DNA of 22,478 nt from Thermoproteus sp. UBA157 (GCA_002497345.1 DANS01000024.1:3184-25661), one strand, 5' to 3'. Shown: positions 12,715 to 20,509, counted from the stretch's first letter. Notes: generated by a model from the sequence alone, not told the origin. Numbers and translations: made by a program.

Positions 12715-15579
12715 CTATATATCTATTTTCAGCGTGATTATCTCGTAGTTGCGGTAGGAGAAGACCACGCCGCGCTCCTCAACTCGCACCTCGCGAGGCA
12801 CCTCTCCCAGCTCCAATATGTCCGTCGAGGAGACCCGTTTGGGATGCCTCCAGAGCTTCAACACGCCGCGACCCCTCTTGTTGTAGGCCTCGTATATCCT
12901 GGCCACGACCCCGCCGCCGTCTTCCGCCCTCTTGAGGGATTCCAGCAATAGGTTCTCGCCGGACAACTCGCCGAAGGAGGAGGATCCGCCTCCGCCGCGG
13001 ATCACCATGGGCTTATATATGGCAGAATAGGCCTCCCTCGGCACGGAAGCGGCGCGCCAATCGCCCTTGTGTGGGTAGATCACTATCAACGCCTCGTCCT
13101 CCTCAGCGTCCGTCAAGGGATCGGGGAATATAGGCGACATGGCCAAGGAGATCCCGGCCCTCGACCCTCTGATCGATACCCCGTGTTTCGAGTCGGAGAA
13201 CACCGCCACGCCGTAGTCGCCCTCGGAGATGTCGAACCAGTGGAGGAACGGGACCTCGAACTTGGCTTGATCCCAGCTCGTGTTGGCGGCGGTCGGCCTC
13301 TCGACGTTGCCGAAGGGCGCCTCGAAGACCGCCTTGTCGGCGTTTACGTCGAAGTCGAACCAGAGCTTCAGGAGCCTCTCCCTATCCTTGAGGGCCGCCC
13401 TCACGGCTATCTCCACCCTCTTGATCCCGGCGTAGAGCCTCACCAGCTCCACGACCTTGGAGCTCAGGAACTCGAACTCAAGCCTCAACGACGCGCGGTG
13501 GGGCCCCTTCTCGACCAGCTCGGCGGATTTGAGGGAGGCCCTAACGCCCGATCTATCGAAGAGGGGCTCCACGTCCCAGGCGTCCCAGACGGGGATGTTC
13601 TCGTGGGCTATAAGCACGTTCCCCTCGCCCCTCAAGACCTCCCGCCCCACCTCCTTGTCGTATATGGATTCAAACGCGCCCGTCTTTCCGTCGACCACCA
13701 CCCTCAACCACTTGTTCTCGAGCACGTAGCGATCGCCCTCCTCGCGGGCGGCGACCGCGTCGTCCACAGAGGCGTTCCCCACCTCGGCGAAGCCCAGAGG
13801 GGGCAGCTCGATCGGCACTGCGCGGCCGTCGATCTCCACGTACTCCAGCCGCCTCCACGGGAGCGAGTTGAAGGCCAAAAGCCTATCGCCCTCGCCGGCT
13901 ATCGCGACGGCTGCCCTTTCGGCTTGCGCCTTCGCCTCCCTTATAACGGCCTCCAGCTCCTCGTAGACTGTCTTGTACACGTCGTGGATGGCGCTCCCCG
14001 GCAAGACGTCGTGGAACTGGTTCTTCAATACGACCTTCCAGAGCCGTTTCGAGTCGAAGTCCAAGCCGGCCACGGCGCTCCAGAGCTCGGCCTCCCTCAG
14101 CCACCTCTCGGCCTCCGCGTGCAGCCTCTTCATCTTGCTGTGCGACGTGTAGACGCCTCTGTGGACCTCCACGTATAGCTCCCCCCTCCAGCGGGCCTTG
14201 GGCTTGGGCTCGTAGGAGCCCACGAGCTGCACCGAGGGGAGCAGAGGCATCTCGTCCACAGCCTCGGCGCGGTAAAGCATCTCCTCGGTGGGCCCGCCCC
14301 CGCCGTCGCCCCAGCCGAAGGAGTAGAGGATCGGCCCATCGCCGCTCCAGGCTCTGGCTTGCTCCAGCACTGATTTAGCCGTGAAGTCCGCGTTGTACCC
14401 GCCGGGGCCGAAGCCGAAGGCCACCGCAGGTATGGCGGTCCCGTCGAGGGCCTCCCAGAGGAACTCGTTGTAGGGGAACTTGTTGGTGTCGTTCCAAGCC
14501 ACCTTATGCGTCGCGAAGAGCTTAAAGCCGGCCAACTTCGCTATCTGGGGGAGCTGGGCGGAGAAGCCGAAGGTGTCGGGGAGCCATAGGATCTCGGCTG
14601 TGCGGCCGAACTTCTCGAGTAAGTACCTCTGCGAATACAGCATCTGGCGCGCTAGGGACTCGCCGGAGACCAAGTTGGTGTCCGGCTCCACGTAGCCGCC
14701 GGCCAGAACCCACAGCCCTTCCTCCACTGCGGCCTTGATGCGGTCCAGCAACCCGGCCTCCTCTGCCCACTCGTAATACAGCGTGCTGCTCTGTATGAAG
14801 CGGAACCTCCTCCTGGACATGAGGGTCAACACGGTGGAGAACGTCCTCTCCACCTTGCGTTTAGTTTCGTCGAAGTTCCAGAGCCACGCAGCGTCTATGT
14901 GGGCGTGGCCGAAGGCCGCCAAGACGCCGTTTTTTCCGTACCTCTTCCTCAACTCAGCGAGGCCCTCCCTCAAAGCCCTCAAGGCTTGTCCGAAATCTGG
15001 CGAGGCCTCCCTGAGCCCTATTGCCCCCTCGTCGAGGCCCTCCGGCACGTAGTCCAGGAAGTGGGAATACCTCTTGTCAAACATCAAAGCGATTTCCATC
15101 TGCGCCAGGGAGACGCCTCCGAAGAGGCCCCTTAAGGCCTTGTCTAGGAGCTCGAGGAGGTCCTCCGCCGGCTTTCCCGGGCCCAGCGCCTCGGCCAGCT
15201 CCAGCGCGGTCCTGGCGTAGGCCCATAGCCTAAAGCCGTCTTCGTCCCTCTCGGCGTATATCGGAATCCCCGGCGATGCGCCGACTCGTTGCCCGAAATC
15301 TGCCAGAGGGCTCAGCCTCAGCTCGACCTTGTGCCTCCCCGGCGGCAACGGCATATAGAAATGCGCCGAGTCGAGGCCGAAGTAGGGCCTCCCGTCGAGC
15401 AGAACCAGCGCCGATCCCCTCTTGTCCTTGAAGAAGAGGTACGAGTTCCCCCGCCCCTCGACGTCGAGCGAGCCGTCCGGCCCCCACTCAAGCCTCTTGA
15501 TGTTCTTGAAAGAGGCCGCGAGGACGAAGAAGGCGCGCCTCCTCAATACCTCGAGCCTAGCCTCCCAGCTCTGCGACAT
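12715..15579 (-). CDS. Alpha-mannosidase, glycoside hydrolase family 38
   Basis: 954 residues, normal for prokaryotic GH38. It is a retaining, zinc-dependent exo-alpha-mannosidase. The N-terminal beta region (about 1-215) precedes the catalytic domain, which opens with FGHAHIDAAWLWNF (His227 and Asp229 are zinc ligands). It continues with ILWLPDTFGFSAQLPQI (Asp335, the catalytic nucleophile), YSFGWGDGGGGPTEEML (about 419-435) and KNQFHDVLPGSAIHDVY, which holds another zinc-ligand His. A helical bundle and large beta domains follow. There is no signal peptide, so the enzyme is cytoplasmic. The ATG at 15579 is 24 nt from a TATA element. The downstream nagA is likely in the same transcript. The substrate could be the cell's own mannose-rich glycans or stored mannosides; this is inferred. 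Confidence 0.94.
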   Translation of the reverse strand: MSQSWEARLEVLRRRAFFVLAASFKNIKRLEWGPDGSLDVEGRGNSYLFFKDKRGSALVLLDGRPYFGLDSAHFYMPLPPGRHKVELRLSPLADFGQRVGASPGIPIYAERDEDGFRLWAYARTALELAEALGPGKPAEDLLELLDKALRGLFGGVSLAQMEIALMFDKRYSHFLDYVPEGLDEGAIGLREASPDFGQALRALREGLAELRKRYGKNGVLAAFGHAHIDAAWLWNFDETKRKVERTFSTVLTLMSRRRFRFIQSSTLYYEWAEEAGLLDRIKAAVEEGLWVLAGGYVEPDTNLVSGESLARQMLYSQRYLLEKFGRTAEILWLPDTFGFSAQLPQIAKLAGFKLFATHKVAWNDTNKFPYNEFLWEALDGTAIPAVAFGFGPGGYNADFTAKSVLEQARAWSGDGPILYSFGWGDGGGGPTEEMLYRAEAVDEMPLLPSVQLVGSYEPKPKARWRGELYVEVHRGVYTSHSKMKRLHAEAERWLREAELWSAVAGLDFDSKRLWKVVLKNQFHDVLPGSAIHDVYKTVYEELEAVIREAKAQAERAAVAIAGEGDRLLAFNSLPWRRLEYVEIDGRAVPIELPPLGFAEVGNASVDDAVAAREEGDRYVLENKWLRVVVDGKTGAFESIYDKEVGREVLRGEGNVLIAHENIPVWDAWDVEPLFDRSGVRASLKSAELVEKGPHRASLRLEFEFLSSKVVELVRLYAGIKRVEIAVRAALKDRERLLKLWFDFDVNADKAVFEAPFGNVERPTAANTSWDQAKFEVPFLHWFDISEGDYGVAVFSDSKHGVSIRGSRAGISLAMSPIFPDPLTDAEEDEALIVIYPHKGDWRAASVPREAYSAIYKPMVIRGGGGSSSFGELSGENLLLESLKRAEDGGGVVARIYEAYNKRGRGVLKLWRHPKRVSSTDILELGEVPREVRVEERGVVFSYRNYEIITLKIDI

Positions 15580-15598
15580 GTATCTCGTCGAGAATCCT

Positions 15599-15607
15599 CT
15601 TAAAAAA
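15599..15607 (-). promoter_or_regulatory. TATA element of the alpha-mannosidase/nagA unit
   Basis: On the minus strand a T-rich ttttttaag is centred about 24 nt before the ATG at 15579. It lies in the 40-nt gap after the dehydrogenase stop. The same T run could end dehydrogenase transcripts. Confidence 0.6.
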
Positions 15608-15619
15608 GGAGTATGTATA

Positions 15620-16474
15620 CTACCTCTTGAAGAGCTCCAACACGGCGGAGAAGTCCTGCTCGGAAAGGCCCATGGCCTCGGCGAGTCTATAAAGCTGCAG
15701 AGATAGGGCCGAGAGCGGGACGGCCGCCTTAAGCCTCTTCGCCTCTTGCTGGACCAGCTCCAGATCCTTCCGCATGTGCTTCATGGCGAACTGGACCGAG
15801 AAGTCGCCCGAGGCCATCTTTGGGGCCTTCAGCTCGCTGGTAGGAGACCTCGCCGAGCTGTACTTGGTCAAGAGCTCTACCAAGAACTCGGGCCCCAGCC
15901 CCGCCTTGAGGCCGAAGTTGAACGCCTCGGCCATAGCCGCCACATAGGCGCCCAGGAGCAAGTTGTTGACGAGCTTGGCGTATAGGCCGTATCCGTTAGG
16001 GCCCACGTACACCACGGAGCTCGCTGTGTGTTTCAGAACCCCCTCAACTACGTCGTATTTCTCCTTAGGCCCTCCGACGAGGACCACTATCTGCCTCCTC
16101 TCCACCGCGATAGACGTCCCTATTATCGGCGCATCGAACATGACGCCTCCCGCCTTGGCCACCTCCGACGCTAGCTGTTGCGAGGTCGTGGGGGATATAG
16201 TGGACATGTCGACCACGATCTTGCCGGCGACGGCCGGCAACAGCGAGGACACCACTTGCGAGACGGCCTCGTCGTCGGACAACACGGTCAACACGACGTC
16301 GACGCCTTTGGCCAAATCCGCCGGGCTGGCCGTTGCCTCAACCCCGTATTTTCGCGAGAACTCCAAGGCCTTCTCCCTAGTCCTGTTGTACACCGAGGAC
16401 AAGAGGCCGTCGGCGGCTAGGTTGGCCGCTATTCGCCAGCCCATGACGCCCAGCCCTATTAAGCCGACCTTCAC
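15620..16474 (-). CDS. Beta-hydroxyacid dehydrogenase (3-hydroxyisobutyrate dehydrogenase family)
   Basis: 284 residues from the GTG at 16474. Members oxidise beta-hydroxyacids, or reduce semialdehydes, with NAD(P). The Rossmann start VKVGLIGLGVMGWRIA shows GxGxxG. The substrate-binding segment is DMSTISPTTSQ; DAPIIGTSIAVERRQ replaces the usual DAPVSGG, an unusual version of that loop. The catalytic Lys lies in YAKLVNNLLL. YNRTREK after strand 2 suggests NADP preference. A longer start (GTG 16495) exists, but the TATA element at 16496-16508 would lie on top of it; from 16474 it is about 27 nt upstream and the N-terminus matches the family. Substrate unknown; glyoxylate or succinic semialdehyde are candidates. 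Confidence 0.88.
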   Translation of the reverse strand: MKVGLIGLGVMGWRIAANLAADGLLSSVYNRTREKALEFSRKYGVEATASPADLAKGVDVVLTVLSDDEAVSQVVSSLLPAVAGKIVVDMSTISPTTSQQLASEVAKAGGVMFDAPIIGTSIAVERRQIVVLVGGPKEKYDVVEGVLKHTASSVVYVGPNGYGLYAKLVNNLLLGAYVAAMAEAFNFGLKAGLGPEFLVELLTKYSSARSPTSELKAPKMASGDFSVQFAMKHMRKDLELVQQEAKRLKAAVPLSALSLQLYRLAEAMGLSEQDFSAVLELFKR

Positions 16475-16495
16475 GGCCGCCTCCTGCGACCTCAC

Positions 16496-16508
16496 TTTAA
16501 TTTTTTAT
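16496..16508. promoter_or_regulatory. Symmetric bidirectional TATA element
   Basis: The AT-only stretch tttaattttttat lies midway between the GTG of the dehydrogenase (16474, minus) and the GTG of the HAD gene (16529, plus). The midpoint of the two starts is 16501.5, essentially the centre of the element. Both genes would be leaderless from one core. Confidence 0.6.
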
Positions 16509-16528
16509 CCGAGCGCTATGTTTTTGCC

Positions 16529-17239
16529 GTGATAAAGGCAGTCTTCTTCGACTTCGACGGCACGTTGGTCGACGACTTGGAGGCGAGGAGGAGGGCTCAA
16601 TTCGCCATCGCCAAGTTCATGACTAACAGATACGGCGTGAGGCTCTACAAGGCGGCCAACCTTGTGGCGCAAATCGACGAGGAGATGGACGAAAGGCACG
16701 AGTACTCCCGCGACGCCAGATGGAGGGAGCTCTTCAAGCGGCTAGGCCTGCTATACGACGAGGAGATCGGGTCTACGCTGACCGATATATACTTCTCCGA
16801 GTACGTAAACGCCGCGAGGCCCTATAAGGACGCGTTGGTCCTTCTGCACTTCTTAAAGGGGAGGGTGAAGCTCGGCCTAATCACCGACACAGACGGCGTG
16901 CCGGGCTTGAAGAAAGATAGGTTGAGGAGGAGCGGAATACCGCTGGAGCTCTTCGACGTCATAGTTGTGGCCGGCGAGGACACCGGCTCCACGAAGCCCA
17001 GCGCGACCCCCTTCAGCTTCGCCTTGGCCAAGGCCGGCGTCGGCCCTTGGCAGGCCGTATACGTTGGGGATAAGGCCTACGCCGATGTGCCAGGCGCTAG
17101 AGAGGCCGGAATGTACACGGTCATTATATACAGAGGAAGGCGGAGCGAGCCCAGGTCGCCCGAACAAAGGCCCGACTTGATGTTGGGCAACTTGGCCCAG
17201 TTGCAGTTTGCCTTGAGGTGGCCCGAGAGGCGGTTTTAG
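16529..17239 (+). CDS. HAD-superfamily hydrolase
   Basis: 236 residues, a phosphatase-type HAD protein. Motif I is FFDFDGTLVDD (Asp8 nucleophile, Asp10 acid/base). A helical C1 cap covers about 15-95. Motif II is LITDTDG. The motif III Lys is in STKPS, and motif IV is VGDKAYADVPGA. The layout matches the phosphoglycolate phosphatase/CTE7-like branch, but the substrate cannot be read from sequence. The start is GTG at 16529, about 26 nt from the shared divergent TATA element. Its TAG stop directly abuts the stop codon of the convergent radical SAM gene. Being divergently transcribed with the dehydrogenase may mean shared regulation. Confidence 0.9.
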   Translation: MIKAVFFDFDGTLVDDLEARRRAQFAIAKFMTNRYGVRLYKAANLVAQIDEEMDERHEYSRDARWRELFKRLGLLYDEEIGSTLTDIYFSEYVNAARPYKDALVLLHFLKGRVKLGLITDTDGVPGLKKDRLRRSGIPLELFDVIVVAGEDTGSTKPSATPFSFALAKAGVGPWQAVYVGDKAYADVPGAREAGMYTVIIYRGRRSEPRSPEQRPDLMLGNLAQLQFALRWPERRF

Positions 17240-18061
17240 TTACAGGAAATCCCTCAGATCCCTCGACCTCCTGGCCTCCCTCCACTCTTCCTCGGCCGTC
17301 CTACACGCGACTCCGAGCTCGGCGCATTTGGCCTTGATCTCGGCCGCCTTGCTCCTCCACCACGACGCGTCGTATCTGGGCTTGATCCCTGCGGCGAGCA
17401 ACATGGAGTCCGCGCCCGGGCGATGCCTATATCTGTCCACTATCACCTCGCTCTTGGTCCTCCTGGCGATCTCCAATATCGGGGCGTAGTCCTCCACGCC
17501 GTCGTTGACGCCTCTTATTATAGGCCCCAGGAACACCCACGTCTTGACCCCCAGCTCCGACAGCGCGAGCAAGGCGTAGGCTCTGGCCCTGGGCGGAGGG
17601 GCGTTGGGCTCCAGCAACTTGGCCGTCTCGGCCTTAAACGTGGTTATGGTGAGGCCGACGTCGACCTTATCTTTGTGGACGAAGAGCAAGTCCACGTCCT
17701 TGAGCACGTAGGTGGACTTGGTCTGTATAGAGGCCTTGAAGCCGGAGGCCAGCAGTATCTCGAGGGCCCTCCTCGTGAGCCTGTATTTGGCCTCCACGGG
17801 CTGGTAGGGATCCGTGATGGTCGACACGCCTACGACGCCCGGCTTAAGCGCCTTGACCTCCCGCGCGAGGACCTCGGGCAGATTCACCTTGACGTAGACC
17901 ACCTCGCCCCACGCGTCCCCCGGCTCGCCCCTTGTGAAATCCCTCGCGTAGCAATAGCGACAGCCGTGCAGGCATCCCAAATACGGGTTCAGGGCGTAGT
18001 CGTACTCGGGCAGCCCGGACTTGGCGAGCCCCCTCGTAGTCCTTATCTCGACTACCTTCAC
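17240..18061 (-). CDS. Radical SAM protein, SplB/spore photoproduct lyase-like (COG1533 type)
   Basis: 273 residues. The iron-sulfur motif is CLHGCRYC (Cys30, Cys34, Cys37), the Cx3CxxC of radical SAM enzymes, in the typical SPL-like context ALNPYLGCLHGCRYCYARD. Downstream are STITDPYQPVEAKYRLTR, LLASGFKASIQTKS and VGLTITTF, all normal for this family. Spore photoproduct lyase repairs UV-induced thymine dimers in Bacillus; most archaeal relatives have no proven substrate. The start is GTG at 18061, overlapping the TGA of the KaiC-like gene as GTGA, so the two are translationally coupled. The frame is open further upstream but that reading is Arg-rich and lies over the ATPase gene. Substrate unknown. 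Confidence 0.87.
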   Translation of the reverse strand: MKVVEIRTTRGLAKSGLPEYDYALNPYLGCLHGCRYCYARDFTRGEPGDAWGEVVYVKVNLPEVLAREVKALKPGVVGVSTITDPYQPVEAKYRLTRRALEILLASGFKASIQTKSTYVLKDVDLLFVHKDKVDVGLTITTFKAETAKLLEPNAPPPRARAYALLALSELGVKTWVFLGPIIRGVNDGVEDYAPILEIARRTKSEVIVDRYRHRPGADSMLLAAGIKPRYDASWWRSKAAEIKAKCAELGVACRTAEEEWREARRSRDLRDFL

Positions 18062-19206
18062 AACTTCACCTTGCACTTCTCCGTAGCGCCCTCGAAGCCC
18101 GAGGACTTGACGACGTGCGCGTACATCTCGCCGCCCTCCTCGGCGAATATGACCGCGTTGTCCGAGAAGGCGAGGAGGCCTTGCTCCTCGACGACGGAGG
18201 CCACGAGCGCTATGCCGGCCTCTTTCAGAAGCGAGGAGTTGCGGTAGTACGTCTCGAGCGCCAAATCGCGGCCGAGCAAGGCGAACTCCACGTCGAGCCA
18301 ATCCGTGACCACTACGTCGGGCTGGACTTCCTCGACGGCCTTGTAGAGGCCGTAGGTCAGCCACCAGTACCTCTCGGGCTTCACCTCCGCCCTCTTCGCC
18401 ACGACGTTGCCGCCCAGCTTCTCCACGTAGGCCTGGAACTTGGCGGGGTCGACGCTCCTCGCCGCGAAGAGCACTCTGGCTCCGTTTTGGGATAAGTTGG
18501 CCGTTAGCCTGGCCAAAAACCTCAGGAACAAGTTAGAGGCCGGCGCTATTAGGAGAGTCGCGGCGGGCTCGAGGCCGCCCAATAGTGTATCTAAACACGT
18601 GCCGGTGCGCATGACCCTCGCCGCGTTGCGCCTTGGCGGCTTGAGCTCGTCCAGGAACACTATGCCGAGGCCCTCTATTATCTCGAAGGGCTTCACGAAG
18701 CCCGCCGCCCTCCCGCGCATCTTCTCGAAATCCGCGTACCTCAAGGCGATGCCCCTCTCCGAGATCCTCCTGACGAGGTGTATTATGTTATCGGCTATAT
18801 AGTTCAACGGCGTTACGCCCTCCTCCTCGGCCAAGAGCAACACATCCACGCCGGAGGGCCTCAGAGCTCTATACATCACGTTGGTTATGTGCGATCTGAG
18901 GTCGAGCCCTTGCAATTGGCTTATGGAATCCACGACCAACAGCGAGGGCCCTTGTTCGGCCGTAAGGGCCACTACGTAGTTGAAAACGCCTTGGGGCTCC
19001 GCCAACACGGCGTCCCACACATCTGCGCCATCCAGATCGTACCCGAGCGCCTTGGCGTTCTTGACCAACGTCTCCTTGTCCTCGTAGAAGGAAACCCAGA
19101 GGACCCTATCGCCGCGTTTCAGCCTCTGCGAGGCGATGTGGGCCGCCAAGGTGGTCTTCCCGGTGCCCGGCTTACCATATATGAGCGTGACGCCGCGTAG
19201 CTCCAC
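18058..19206 (-). CDS. KaiC/RadA-like RecA-fold ATPase with a degenerate second half
   Basis: 382 residues in two KaiC-type halves. Half 1 (about 1-190) is active-looking: Walker A YGKPGTGKTT (10-19), Walker B SLLVVDSIS with Asp93, then ADNIIHLVRR and the KMRGRAAGFVKPFEI segment of the family. Half 2 (about 200-382) opens TGTCLDTLLGGLEPAATLLI, clearly the same fold, but the P-loop is replaced by APASNLFLRF, so it probably cannot bind ATP. The start is GTG at 19206, 23 nt from a TATA element that overlaps the nreA stop. Its end is coupled to the SPL-like gene. KaiC-like proteins in non-cyanobacteria have varied signalling and repair roles. The exact role here is unknown. Confidence 0.85.
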   Translation of the reverse strand: MELRGVTLIYGKPGTGKTTLAAHIASQRLKRGDRVLWVSFYEDKETLVKNAKALGYDLDGADVWDAVLAEPQGVFNYVVALTAEQGPSLLVVDSISQLQGLDLRSHITNVMYRALRPSGVDVLLLAEEEGVTPLNYIADNIIHLVRRISERGIALRYADFEKMRGRAAGFVKPFEIIEGLGIVFLDELKPPRRNAARVMRTGTCLDTLLGGLEPAATLLIAPASNLFLRFLARLTANLSQNGARVLFAARSVDPAKFQAYVEKLGGNVVAKRAEVKPERYWWLTYGLYKAVEEVQPDVVVTDWLDVEFALLGRDLALETYYRNSSLLKEAGIALVASVVEEQGLLAFSDNAVIFAEEGGEMYAHVVKSSGFEGATEKCKVKL

Positions 19207-19223
19207 GTATCTAATCGCGTCCA

Positions 19224-19233
19224 GCTTTTAAAG
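19224..19233 (-). promoter_or_regulatory. TATA element of the KaiC-like/SPL-like operon
   Basis: The palindromic-core sequence gcttttaaag contains the nreA stop codon and is centred about 23 nt before the GTG at 19206. The pair may therefore be expressed apart from nreA, or also by read-through. Confidence 0.55.
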
Positions 19234-20436
19234 ACTGGTCTTAAGCGCCTTCACGACGTGCGATCTAGAATACCACAAGTCTAGGGGGAGCCTCAGGTGG
19301 GAGGCCATGTAGGAGAGGGCCTCGCCGAGCTCGTCGAACTTCTCGGGCTTGCTTCTGAATAGGGCCCTCACGTTTTCCCTGACGTACCAGACCCCTACTG
19401 GCAGATCGAAGCCGGGGTATATCTCTCGCCACAACACGACCGCCGCCTGTCTGCCCATGGAGTCCAACGCCTCGGCGGCGGCCAGCCTGGCCGCGTAGTA
19501 GCATCCGCCTATGGACGGATAGGTCGACCTCCCGCGGGGACCCTCCCAGTCCACCTCGACCTCCGGCGAGGAGCCGAAGTAGTTCCACGTCGTTGAGGGC
19601 CACCAAGCCTCGCCCCATTCGTACATGAACCCCCTAGGCGCCAAGAGCCCCACGAAGGTGTTCCCCCTCGTCTTCCTCACGTAGACCAGATACCGATCGA
19701 GCACAGGCATCCTCTTGATCCTCTCGAGCAATCTATCCGATATCTGCTTGTCGACCGCTGTTATGCTCCAGCGCGTGGGGACGAGGCGCCGCCTAATGCC
19801 CAACGCGCCCACGCTTAGAAGCCTCGATATTCTGTGCACGTCCACGCCCGATTTGTAGAGATCCCACATGGCGTCGCCGGCGGGGTAGTCCGTGTCGGAA
19901 TAGGCCCTCTCCACAGCCCTCTCGGGCGGGGGGAGCGAGCCCAGGCGGAGCGACTTAAGCGGCGAGGCGGGGCCGAAGGGAGGGGTGTGCTCGTCTAAGG
20001 ACGGGTTCGGCCTAAGGGGTTTCCTCAACTCCAGCTCCACCTCGGCCGGCCGCGGCGAGAGGGCGAGCGCTTGCACGTCCTCGAGCAGCCGGGGCGGATC
20101 TCCGGCCGAGTCCACGTAGGCCTCGAAGGATCCCCTGGCCAAGATCAAGCGCTGCGAGAGGAACTCCTCGAGATCCATCTGGAGCCAAGCCTTGGGGTCC
20201 TCGAGCCTCGACGTGTCGCCGTCGAGGGGCGGGGCCGAGGGGTAGACTCTTACCTTGGGCCAGCCGATCCGCCCCACGAAGACGCTGGGCGGCGACGAGC
20301 CGGCCACCGACGTCTTCCCGGCCAAGGCCTCGGCGTATCTTCTGACCTTGGCCTTCACCAACACGGGGCAGTAGGCCAGGCCGCAGAGCATCTTGGCCCC
20401 CCTGCAGCGGATGCAGAGCGCGGGGTTGATCCTCAC
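19228..20436 (-). CDS. nreA: DNA repair protein NreA
   Basis: 402 residues. The N-terminal zinc finger (CIRC, then CGLAYC, cysteines 8, 11, 18, 23) and the segments SPPSVFVGRIGWPKVRVYP and GDTSRLEDPKAWLQ are hallmarks of the archaeal Nre family. The C-terminal part (WYVRENVRALF and LWYSRSHV) fits Nre_C. Family knowledge: NreA proteins act in DNA damage tolerance, and euryarchaeal members bind the PCNA sliding clamp through a C-terminal PIP box. Here the tail ends SHVVKALKTSL and I see no Gln/aromatic PIP box, so clamp binding may be lost or different. The GTG start is 23 nt from a TATA element. A DHH phosphoesterase is divergent from it, and repair-like genes follow. Confidence 0.93.
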   Translation of the reverse strand: MRINPALCIRCRGAKMLCGLAYCPVLVKAKVRRYAEALAGKTSVAGSSPPSVFVGRIGWPKVRVYPSAPPLDGDTSRLEDPKAWLQMDLEEFLSQRLILARGSFEAYVDSAGDPPRLLEDVQALALSPRPAEVELELRKPLRPNPSLDEHTPPFGPASPLKSLRLGSLPPPERAVERAYSDTDYPAGDAMWDLYKSGVDVHRISRLLSVGALGIRRRLVPTRWSITAVDKQISDRLLERIKRMPVLDRYLVYVRKTRGNTFVGLLAPRGFMYEWGEAWWPSTTWNYFGSSPEVEVDWEGPRGRSTYPSIGGCYYAARLAAAEALDSMGRQAAVVLWREIYPGFDLPVGVWYVRENVRALFRSKPEKFDELGEALSYMASHLRLPLDLWYSRSHVVKALKTSL

Positions 20437-20454
20437 AACAGAGGGCGCACTGAT

Positions 20455-20463
20455 CTATATAAG
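20455..20463 (-). promoter_or_regulatory. TATA element of nreA
   Basis: The plus-strand sequence ctatataag, read on the minus strand, is centred about 23 nt before the GTG at 20436. It lies in the 73-nt divergent region with the DHH gene promoter. Confidence 0.65.
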
Positions 20464-20482
20464 TCCAAGCGCCGGCGCAGCG

Positions 20483-20491
20483 TTTTTAAAA
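20483..20491 (+). promoter_or_regulatory. TATA element of the DHH phosphoesterase gene
   Basis: The element tttttaaaa is centred about 23 nt before the ATG at 20510 and supports that start. The two divergent TATA elements are separate here, about 28 nt apart. Confidence 0.65.
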
Positions 20492-20509
20492 CTCGATTCG
20501 CTCTCGGCC

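Noticed and set aside
11917..12951. Long open frame on the plus strand opposite nagA (344 codons)
   Set aside because: Composition is Arg/Gly/His-rich with no family motif; nagA on the other strand has all catalytic motifs. It is a GC-driven shadow.
13069..14178. 369-codon plus-strand frame opposite the alpha-mannosidase
   Set aside because: Antisense shadow of a clear GH38 gene; no promoter and no recognisable domain.
18062..18364. N-terminal extension of the radical SAM frame
   Set aside because: About 100 Arg-rich residues lying over the KaiC-like gene; the GTGA overlap gives the family N-terminus.
18058..19206. Circadian clock KaiC
   Set aside because: No KaiA or KaiB nearby, and the second domain lacks its P-loop and phosphorylation context; only the fold is shared.
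20393..20509. Earlier start for the DHH phosphoesterase
   Set aside because: The extension overlaps the nreA start and both promoters; ATG 20510 is 23 nt after a TATA element.
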